A stretch of 64,000 nucleotides of DNA from Phenylobacterium aquaticum (lineage in GTDB: Bacteria; Pseudomonadota; Alphaproteobacteria; Caulobacterales; Caulobacteraceae), in contig NZ_JALDPT010000029.1 of assembly GCF_022695515.1 (NCBI RefSeq), positions 1-64,000 of the forward strand, in the 5' to 3' direction. Of this stretch, positions 57,445 through 64,000 are shown in pieces (position 1 is the first letter of the stretch; each line of letters opens with the position of its first letter). A program made the position numbers and the translations under genes. Under the pieces are notes generated by a model. That model was not told where the DNA came from. It ran no database searches and was given only the letters and a program-made list of their open reading frames with translations.

Positions 57445-58530
57445 CTATTCGGCCGCCTGGCGGGTCGAGTCGAACTTCGGAGCCAGTTCGCCCTTGGCGT
57501 AGCGCTTGGCCATGTCGGACAGAGCGATCGGGCGGATCTTCGAGGCTTGGCCGGCGGCGCCGAACTCCTCGAAGCGCTGGCGGCAGACCACCCGCATGGC
57601 GTCCATGGCGGGCTTCAGATATTTGCGCGGGTCGAACTCGCCGGGATGCTCGGCCAGGATCTTGCGGATCGCGCCGGTCATGGCCATGCGGTTGTCGGTG
57701 TCGATGTTGATCTTGCGCACGCCGTGCTTGATGCCGCGCTGGATCTCTTCCACCGGCACGCCCCAGGTCTGGGGCATCTTCCCGCCGTACTGATTGATGA
57801 TGTCCTGCAGGTCCTGCGGCACCGAGGACGAGCCGTGCATCACCAGGTGGGTGTTGGGCAGGCGGCGATGGATCTCCTCGATCACGCCCATGGCCAGAAC
57901 GTCGCCGTCCGGCTTGCGGGTGAACTTGTAGGCGCCGTGGCTGGTGCCCATGGCGATGGCCAGAGCGTCGACCTCGGTGGCCTTCACGAACTCGACCGCC
58001 TGGTCCGGATCGGTCAGCAGCTGGTCGTGGCCGAGCTTGCCTTCGAAGCCGTGGCCGTCTTCCTTCTCGCCCATGCCGGTCTCGAGCGAGCCCAGCACGC
58101 CCAGTTCGCCCTCGACCGAGGCGCCCACCCAGTGGGCCATCTCGACGACGTTGCGGGTGACCTTGACGTTGTAGTCGTAGTCGGCCGGGGTCTTGCCGTC
58201 GGCCTTCAGCGAGCCGTCCATCATCACCGAGGTGAAGCCGTACTGGATCGCCGTGGCGCAGGTCGCCTCGTTGTTCCCGTGGTCCTGGTGCATGCAGATC
58301 GGGATGTGCGGATAGAGCTCGGCCAGGGCGTCGATCAGGTGCTTCAGCACGATGTCGTTGGCGTAGGAGCGGGCGCCGCGGCTGGCCTGGATGATCACCG
58401 GCGCGTCCACGGCGTCGGCGGCCTCCATGATGGCCAGGCCCTGTTCCATATTGTTGATGTTGAACGCCGGCACGCCGTAGCCCTGCTCGGCGGCGTGATC
58501 CAGAAGCTGTCTCAGTGTGACCCGGGCCAT
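57445..58530 (-). CDS. fba: Class II fructose-bisphosphate aldolase
   Basis: 361 aa. The class II zinc-dependent aldolase pattern is clear: [33 protein letters not shown] with metal-binding His, [20 protein letters not shown], and [16 protein letters not shown]. Cleaves fructose-1,6-bisphosphate to DHAP and GAP. GGAGA lies seven bases before the ATG. It follows pgk by 24 bases, so the two are co-transcribed. Confidence 0.95.
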   Translation of the reverse strand: MARVTLRQLLDHAAEQGYGVPAFNINNMEQGLAIMEAADAVDAPVIIQASRGARSYANDIVLKHLIDALAELYPHIPICMHQDHGNNEATCATAIQYGFTSVMMDGSLKADGKTPADYDYNVKVTRNVVEMAHWVGASVEGELGVLGSLETGMGEKEDGHGFEGKLGHDQLLTDPDQAVEFVKATEVDALAIAMGTSHGAYKFTRKPDGDVLAMGVIEEIHRRLPNTHLVMHGSSSVPQDLQDIINQYGGKMPQTWGVPVEEIQRGIKHGVRKINIDTDNRMAMTGAIRKILAEHPGEFDPRKYLKPAMDAMRVVCRQRFEEFGAAGQASKIRPIALSDMAKRYAKGELAPKFDSTRQAAE

Positions 58531-58554
58531 AGGCCGTTCTCCATCAAATCTGTT

Positions 58555-59745
58555 TTATTTCGACAAGGCCGCCACGCCGGGCAGCTCTTTGCCTTCCATC
58601 CATTCAAGAAATGCACCGCCCGCGGTCGACACGAAGGTGAAATCGTCGACCACGCCCGCCGCATTGAGTGCGGCCACAGTATCACCCCCGCCGGCGACAG
58701 CCACGATCTTGCCGGCTTTCACCAGTTCAGCGGCGTGATGGGCGGCCGACATTGTCGCCTTATCGAACGGCGGCATCTCGAAAACGCCCAAAGGACCGTT
58801 CCAGATCAGGGTCTTGGAGTTGTCCATGGCCCGGCACAGCCGCTCGGTGGTTTCCGGCCCGGCATCGAGGATGCGTTCGTGTTCGTCCACCGCGCCCAGG
58901 CTGCGGATCCGCGCCGGCGCGCCGGGGGCCATCTTCTCGGCCACCACGATGTCGAGCGGCAGGAAGAGCTTGCAGTTGTTCTGGCCGGCCAGGCGGATGA
59001 TCTCGCGCGCCGTCTCGGCCATGTCCTTTTCGCAGTAGGAGGCGCCGACGTCGTGGCCCTGGGCGTAGAGGAAGGTGTTGGCCATGCCGCCGCCGATGGC
59101 GAGCTTGTCCAGCTTGGTCACCAGGTGGCGCAGCAGGTCGAGCTTGGTCGAGACCTTGGAGCCGCCGACGATGCCGAGCACCGGGCGTTCCGGATTGCCG
59201 AGCGCGCGCTCCAGGGCCGACAGCTCCAGCCGCATCTGCTCGCCCGCATAGGCCGGCAGGATGTGGGCCAGGCCCTCGGTGGAGGCATGCGCCCGGTGGG
59301 CGGCGGAAAAGGCGTCGTTCACATAGAGGTCGCCATTGGCGGCCAGCGCCTTGGCGAACTCGGGATCGTTCTTCTCTTCGCCCGCATGGAAGCGGACGTT
59401 TTCCAGCAGCAGCACGTCGCCGTTCCGGATGGCGGCGATGGCGTCGGCGGCGGCCGGGCCGACGCAGTCGGCGGCGAAGGCCACCGGCAGGCCCAGCACC
59501 TTGGCGAGCGCGGGCGTGATGGGCGCCAGGCTCATCTCAGGCACCACCTTGCCCTTGGGCCGGTCGAAGTGAGCGAGCAGGATGACCTTGGCCCCGCCGG
59601 CGCGCAGCTTGGCGATGGTTGGAACGGCGGCGCGCAGGCGGGTGTCGTCCGACACCTCGCCCTCGTGCATCGGCACATTGAAGTCCACACGAACCAGGGC
59701 GCGTTTCCCGGTGAGGTCGGCGTCGTCCAAGGTGCGGAAGGTCAT
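58555..59745 (-). CDS. pgk: Phosphoglycerate kinase
   Basis: 396 aa. Hallmarks: [68 protein letters not shown] and [15 protein letters not shown]. Transfers phosphate between 1,3-bisphosphoglycerate and ADP in glycolysis. A palindromic repeat lies between it and gap upstream. GGAGAG before the ATG. Confidence 0.95.
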   Translation of the reverse strand: MTFRTLDDADLTGKRALVRVDFNVPMHEGEVSDDTRLRAAVPTIAKLRAGGAKVILLAHFDRPKGKVVPEMSLAPITPALAKVLGLPVAFAADCVGPAAADAIAAIRNGDVLLLENVRFHAGEEKNDPEFAKALAANGDLYVNDAFSAAHRAHASTEGLAHILPAYAGEQMRLELSALERALGNPERPVLGIVGGSKVSTKLDLLRHLVTKLDKLAIGGGMANTFLYAQGHDVGASYCEKDMAETAREIIRLAGQNNCKLFLPLDIVVAEKMAPGAPARIRSLGAVDEHERILDAGPETTERLCRAMDNSKTLIWNGPLGVFEMPPFDKATMSAAHHAAELVKAGKIVAVAGGGDTVAALNAAGVVDDFTFVSTAGGAFLEWMEGKELPGVAALSK

Positions 59746-59761
59746 TCAAGCTCTCCGATCG

Positions 59762-59850
59762 CCCCGGCCTAAGCCGGGGCCCAGTGCATGCCAGGGCCAG
59801 GGTGTGGCCCCCTCTGGATCCCGGCCCTCGCCGGGATGATCGGCGAAGCG
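59762..59850. repeat. Palindromic repeat between gap and pgk
   Basis: CCCCGGCCTAAGCCGGGG is a near-perfect hairpin, followed by CCCAGTGCATG..., then TGGATCCCGGCCCTCGCCGG with GATGA. This is the common alphaproteobacterial type of interspersed repeat (CCGGGAT-containing palindrome). It may stabilise or process the gap-pgk mRNA. Confidence 0.7.
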
Positions 59851-59869
59851 TCCGAGACCCTGTGTGGTC

Positions 59870-60877
59870 CTAGATCAGCTTCGCCATGGCGAGCGCGGTG
59901 TCGGCCATGCGGGTCGAGAAGCCCCACTCGTTGTCGTACCAGGACAGGACGCGCCCGAGGCCGCCGTCGATCACCTGGGTCTGGGCCAGGGCCGCCGTCG
60001 AGGAATTGGCGACGTGGTTGAAGTCGATCGAGACCAGGGGCTCGTCGGTGACGCCCAGCACGCCCTTCAGCGGGCCGGCGGCGGCGGCCTTCAGGGCCTC
60101 ATTGATTTCCTCGGCGGTCAGGGTGCGGCCGGGGACCCAGGTCAGGTCGACGACCGAGACGTTCGGGGTCGGGACGCGGATCGAGGAGCCGTCCAGCTTG
60201 CCCTTCAGCTCCGGGATCACCAGGCCGAGCGCCTTGGCGGCGCCGGTCGAGGTCGGGATCATGCTCATGGCCGCGGCGCGGGCGCGGTAGAGGTCCTTGT
60301 GCATGGTGTCCAGCGTGGGCTGGTCGCCGGTGTAGGAGTGGATCGTCGTCATGTAGCCGCGCTCGATGCCGGCCAGTTCGTGCAGCACCTTGGCGATCGG
60401 AGCCAGGCAGTTGGTGGTGCAGGACGCGTTGGAGACGACCAGGTCGTCCTTGGTCAGGGTCTGGTGGTTCACGCCATAGACGATGGTCTTGTCGGCGTTG
60501 TCGCAGGGCGCCGAGACCAGGACGCGCTTGGCGCCGGCCTCCAGATGGGCCGAGGCCTTGTCCTTGGAGGTGAACAGGCCGGTGCATTCAAAGGCGATGT
60601 CGACGCCCAGATCCTTGTGCGGCAGCTCGGCCGGGTTGCGGATCGCGGTGACCTTGATCTTGCCCTTGCCCACGTCGATCGTGTCGCCGTCGACGGTGAC
60701 CACGCCCGGGAAGCGGCCATGGACGCTGTCATAGCGCAGCAGGTGGGCGTTGGTCTCGACCGGGCCCAGATCGTTGATCGCCACAACCTCGATGTCGCCG
60801 CGGCCATGTTCGACGATCGAGCGCAGGACCAACCTGCCGATGCGGCCGAACCCATTGATAGCGACGCGAACAGTCAT
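59870..60877 (-). CDS. gap: Glyceraldehyde-3-phosphate dehydrogenase
   Basis: 335 aa. NAD-binding [17 protein letters not shown], catalytic [34 protein letters not shown] and [21 protein letters not shown] lies eight bases before the ATG at 60877. Interconverts GAP and 1,3-bisphosphoglycerate. First of the gap-pgk-fba operon. Confidence 0.96.
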   Translation of the reverse strand: MTVRVAINGFGRIGRLVLRSIVEHGRGDIEVVAINDLGPVETNAHLLRYDSVHGRFPGVVTVDGDTIDVGKGKIKVTAIRNPAELPHKDLGVDIAFECTGLFTSKDKASAHLEAGAKRVLVSAPCDNADKTIVYGVNHQTLTKDDLVVSNASCTTNCLAPIAKVLHELAGIERGYMTTIHSYTGDQPTLDTMHKDLYRARAAAMSMIPTSTGAAKALGLVIPELKGKLDGSSIRVPTPNVSVVDLTWVPGRTLTAEEINEALKAAAAGPLKGVLGVTDEPLVSIDFNHVANSSTAALAQTQVIDGGLGRVLSWYDNEWGFSTRMADTALAMAKLI

Positions 60878-61025
60878 CGAGGCGACTCCTTCGAGAGTAT
60901 GGCTGGCCCAGGCCGGCCCTATGTTCTGATTTGGGTGGGTTTCTTCAGGTCGAGGGCCCCCGAGTCAACCCCCGTAGGGCTCAACTTCCGCTGCGTATTG
61001 TGACGATCTATGTGGCGGCGGGCGC

Positions 61026-61040
61026 GTGACACCGGTTACC
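61026..61040. promoter_or_regulatory. Possible LacI-type operator upstream of gap
   Basis: TGACACCGGTTACCA has the central ACCGGT of LacI-family operators and one near-perfect half. It lies in the 203-base gap between gap and purT, about 150 bases upstream of gap. Purely by eye; the regulator is unknown. Confidence 0.3.
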
Positions 61041-61080
61041 AGAACGATTCACTTCGATCTTTAAGCTCTTGCGGGTCGCG

Positions 61081-62289
61081 CTAGACGGCGTCGGGGCCCA
61101 GAACGCGCACCTTGCCGGCCGCCTCGGCGGCGCGGGCGCGGGCGGTGTCGGTGTCGGCGGCGCGGGCCAGGGCCACGCCCATCCGGCGACGGAGGAAGGC
61201 CTCGGGCTTGCCGAACAGGCGCAGGTCGGCGCCCGGCACGGCGAGCGCCTCTGCGACGCCGTCGAAGGCCACGCCCCGGGCCTCCATCCCGCCATAGATC
61301 ACCGCGCTGGCGCCCGGCTCGCGCTGTCCGGCGTCCACCGGCAGGCCAAGGATGGCGCGGGCGTGCAGGGCGAACTCGCTCTGATACTGGGTGACCAGGG
61401 TGACCAGGCCGGTGTCGTGCGGTCGGGGGCTGACCTCCGAGAACCAGACCTCGTCGCCCTTCACGAATAGCTCGACGCCGAAGATGCCGACCCCGCCCAG
61501 GGCCGCCGTCACGGTGGCGGCGATCTCGCGCGACTTGGCGAGCGCCGCGGGCGTCATGGCCTGGGGTTGCCAGCTCTCGACATAGTCGCCCTTGACCTGG
61601 CGGTGGCCGATGGGGGCGCAGAAGGCGGTTCCGATGGATCCGTCCGCCTGCTTGAACCGCACGGTCAGCTGGGTGATCTCGAAGTCGAAGGCCACGCGGC
61701 CCTCGACGATCACGCGGGGCTGCTCGACCCGGCCGCCCTCGAGCGCATATCGCCAGGCCGCGGCGATCCCGTCGGCCGTCTCGACATAGGACTGGCCCTT
61801 GCCGGAGGACGACATGACCGGCTTCACGAAGCAGGGGAAGCCGGTGACCTCGGCGGCGGCCTTGGCCAGCTCCGCCTCGGTGGAGGCGAAGGCGTAGGCG
61901 CTGGTCGGCAGGGATAGCTCCTCGGCCGCCAGCCGGCGGATGCCCTCGCGGTTCATGGTCAGCTGGGCGGCGCGGGCGGTCGGGATGACGGTCGCCAGCC
62001 CCTCGGCCTCGATGCGCACCAGCTCGTCGGTGGCGATCGCCTCGATCTCCGGCACGATCAGGTGCGGCCGCTCGGCCTCGACCAGGGCGCGCAGGGCGGC
62101 CGCGTCGGTCATGGCGATGACGTGGCTGCGATGGGCCACCTGCATGGCCGGCGCATCCGCATAACGGTCGACGGCGATCACCTCGCAGCCCAGGCGCTGC
62201 AGCTCGATCGCCACCTCCTTGCCGAGCTCACCCGAGCCCAGCAGCATGACCTTGACGGCGGAGGGAGACAGCGGCGTGCCGAGGCGCAT
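61081..62289 (-). CDS. purT: Formate-dependent phosphoribosylglycinamide formyltransferase
   Basis: 402 aa, ATP-grasp protein: [28 protein letters not shown]-type [54 protein letters not shown] and [17 protein letters not shown]. PurT makes formyl-GAR from GAR, formate and ATP in purine synthesis. AGGAG is six bases upstream. It follows tkt by nine bases, so it is coupled to the pentose-phosphate/glycolysis cluster here. Confidence 0.93.
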   Translation of the reverse strand: MRLGTPLSPSAVKVMLLGSGELGKEVAIELQRLGCEVIAVDRYADAPAMQVAHRSHVIAMTDAAALRALVEAERPHLIVPEIEAIATDELVRIEAEGLATVIPTARAAQLTMNREGIRRLAAEELSLPTSAYAFASTEAELAKAAAEVTGFPCFVKPVMSSSGKGQSYVETADGIAAAWRYALEGGRVEQPRVIVEGRVAFDFEITQLTVRFKQADGSIGTAFCAPIGHRQVKGDYVESWQPQAMTPAALAKSREIAATVTAALGGVGIFGVELFVKGDEVWFSEVSPRPHDTGLVTLVTQYQSEFALHARAILGLPVDAGQREPGASAVIYGGMEARGVAFDGVAEALAVPGADLRLFGKPEAFLRRRMGVALARAADTDTARARAAEAAGKVRVLGPDAV

Positions 62290-62298
62290 GGGGAGCTC

Positions 62299-64000
62299 CT
62301 AGCCGAGCTTGGATTTCGCCGCGGCCACCACGGCCTCGGCGGTGATGCCGAATTCCTTGTAGAGCCGGTCGGCCGGGGCGCTGGCGCCGAAGCTGTCCAT
62401 GCCGACGAAGACGCCGTCCTCGCCGATGAACCGCTCCCAGCCCAGGCCGACCGCGGCTTCCACCGCGACCCGCACCGTGCCTCGGCCCAGGACGGCGGCG
62501 CGATAGGCCGGGGTCTGGGCGGCGAACAATTCCCAGGACGGGGTGGAGACCACGCGGGTCCCGACGCCCTCGGCCTGCAGCGCTTCGCGGGCGGCCATGG
62601 CGACAGAGACCTCGGTCCCGGAGGCGAAGATCGTCACCTTGGCTTCGCCCGTCGCCGGGGCCAGCTCATAGGCGCCCTTGGCCGAGAGGTTCTCGGCCGA
62701 GGCCTCGGTGCGCACCGCCGGGACTTTCTGGCGCGACAGGGCCATGAAGGTCGGCGTCGACTTGGACTGCAGGGCCAGCTTCCAGCACTCGGCGGTTTCC
62801 ACCGCGTCGGCGGGGCGGAAGACGTTGAGGTTGGGCATGGCGCGCATGGCGGCCAGGTGCTCGACCGGCTGGTGGGTCGGGCCGTCCTCGCCGACCCCGA
62901 TGGAGTCGTGGGTCATGACGTGGATCACCCGGATGCCCATCAGGGCGCCCAGGCGGATGGCCGGGCGGCTGTAGTCGGAGAACACCATGAAGGCGCCGCC
63001 ATAGGGGATGACCCCGCCGTGCAGGGCCATGCCGTTCATGGCCGCGGCCATGCCGAATTCGCGCACGCCATAGTTCACATAGCGGCCGGCGTAGTCGGGT
63101 TCGTCGAAGACTGCGGTGTTCTTGACGAAGGTGTTGTTGGAGCCGGTCAGGTCGGCGGATCCGCCGATCATCTCCGGCACGGCCCCGAACAGGGCGTCCA
63201 GCGCCGAGCCCGAATGCTGGCGGGTGGCGGCGGCGGGCTTGGTCGCCACGGCCTCGGCGATATGGGCGTCGAGGCGGTCGAAGGCGTCGGCCGGCAGATC
63301 GCCCTTCAGGGCGCGCTCAAAGGTCGCTTTGTGCGGCGAGGCGGCGAGCTTGGCCTCCCAGGCCTTGCGGACCTTGGCGCCGCGCCGGCCCGCCGCGCGC
63401 CAGGGGCGATAGACCTCGTCCGGGATCTCGAAGGGCTCCTGGCTCCAGCCCATCTTCTCGCGGCTGGCGGCGATCTCGGTCTTGCCGAGCGCGGCGCCGT
63501 GGGTCTTGTGATGACCCTCCAGGGTGGCGGCGCCCTTGCCGATCTTGGTCTTGCAGGCGATCAGGCTGGGGCGGTCTTGCTTGGTCGCCCAGGCGAGCGC
63601 CCGGCGGATCTGTCCCACGTCATGGCCGTCGATGGCCTTGACCGCCCAGCCGGCGGCCTTGAAGCGGGCGATCTGGTCGCCGCTCTCCGACAGGGTCACC
63701 GGCCCGTCGATGGTGACATTGTTGTCGTCCCACAGGACGGTCAGCTTGCTGAGCTTCAGACGGCCGGCCAGGCTGATCGCCTCATGGCTGACGCCCTCCA
63801 TCAGGCAGCCGTCGCCGCTGATCACCCAGGTGCGGTGGTCGACCAGGTCCGATCCGAACCGGGCGGCGAGGCTGCGTTCCGCCATGGCCATGCCGACCGA
63901 GGTGGCCAGGCCAGAGCCCAGGGGGCCGGTGGTGACCTCGACGCCGGGGGTGTGGAACACTTCCGGGTGGCCGGGGGTCTTGGAGCCCCACTGGCGGAAA
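62299..64000 (-). CDS. tkt: Transketolase (N-terminus beyond the window edge)
   Basis: 567 complete codons remain after the edge. The frame continues upstream of any internal start to the end of the window: FRQWGSKTPGHPEVFHTPGV, the early part of transketolase, so about 90 N-terminal residues are missing. TPP-binding GDGCLMEGVSHEAIS and the catalytic region HDSIGVGEDGPTHQPVEHLA are visible. C-terminus normal. Transfers two-carbon units in the pentose phosphate pathway. Confidence 0.95.
   Translation of the reverse strand, partial: FRQWGSKTPGHPEVFHTPGVEVTTGPLGSGLATSVGMAMAERSLAARFGSDLVDHRTWVISGDGCLMEGVSHEAISLAGRLKLSKLTVLWDDNNVTIDGPVTLSESGDQIARFKAAGWAVKAIDGHDVGQIRRALAWATKQDRPSLIACKTKIGKGAATLEGHHKTHGAALGKTEIAASREKMGWSQEPFEIPDEVYRPWRAAGRRGAKVRKAWEAKLAASPHKATFERALKGDLPADAFDRLDAHIAEAVATKPAAATRQHSGSALDALFGAVPEMIGGSADLTGSNNTFVKNTAVFDEPDYAGRYVNYGVREFGMAAAMNGMALHGGVIPYGGAFMVFSDYSRPAIRLGALMGIRVIHVMTHDSIGVGEDGPTHQPVEHLAAMRAMPNLNVFRPADAVETAECWKLALQSKSTPTFMALSRQKVPAVRTEASAENLSAKGAYELAPATGEAKVTIFASGTEVSVAMAAREALQAEGVGTRVVSTPSWELFAAQTPAYRAAVLGRGTVRVAVEAAVGLGWERFIGEDGVFVGMDSFGASAPADRLYKEFGITAEAVVAAAKSKLG

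Overview
This is a high-GC window with dense gene packing and many ATGA-type stop/start overlaps, from an alphaproteobacterium that looks like a member of the Caulobacterales (Phenylobacterium or Caulobacter type). The main clues are an rcdA gene (CtrA-degradation adaptor, DUF1465) beside a DUF1192 gene, a zinc-free alphaproteobacterial L31, three large TonB-dependent receptors, an ScfR-type acyl-CoA regulator, and the tkt/gap/pgk/fba glycolytic cluster. The species was not determined. No CRISPR array, rRNA operon, prophage or insertion sequence was seen. One tRNA (Ser, CGA) is present.

Layout. 1-2.4 kb: a two-gene secreted-protein operon on the minus strand (unknown protein, then a DUF2272 protein cut by the window edge). 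2.4-5.0 kb: a minus-strand rubrerythrin / CCG-domain Fe-S protein / DUF3501 operon, with a well-placed OxyR-type site directly upstream of its promoter; DUF3501 carries a one-base frameshift. 5.1-7.5 kb: a Rieske oxygenase and an APC permease. 7.5-11.6 kb: a complete EF-P beta-lysylation set (epmB, epmA, efp) with an unknown repeat-like protein between epmA and epmB. 11.8-16.9 kb: a DUF885 peptidase-like protein and two tandem GT-C type membrane glycosyltransferases. 17-19 kb: small proteins, a metallopeptidase-like protein and tRNA-Ser. 19-25 kb: RraA-like protein, two divergent acyl-CoA ligases, an MsbA-like ABC exporter and rpmE.

25-38.8 kb is accessory or catabolic in character: TonB receptor 1, rcdA/DUF1192, a quinone oxidoreductase, an SDR, TonB receptor 2, two tandem GPH-type sugar/cation symporters (the second frameshifted) and a TetR protein with two DNA-binding domains. 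38.9-48.9 kb: ScfR-like regulator with an operator-like palindrome, DUF4170, the ydbH-ynbE-ydbL envelope-lipid operon, an SDR, and the fadJ-fadA beta-oxidation pair. 49-57.4 kb: a frameshifted S10 carboxypeptidase, an MHS-family transporter with a 120-residue insertion, a second two-headed TetR protein, TonB receptor 3 and a class-C beta-lactamase-like hydrolase. 57.4-64 kb: central carbon metabolism (fba, pgk, gap, purT, tkt) on the minus strand.

The best candidates for less-described biology are the OxyR-box rubrerythrin/CCG/DUF3501 module, the extra protein coupled to EpmB in the EF-P cassette, and the two islands that pair a double-headed TetR regulator with TonB receptors, transporters and (in one case) a serine hydrolase. 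Three conserved genes are each broken by the loss of a single G or C in GC-rich context, two of them at GGCGCGCC, so consensus or sequencing error has to be excluded before calling them pseudogenes.
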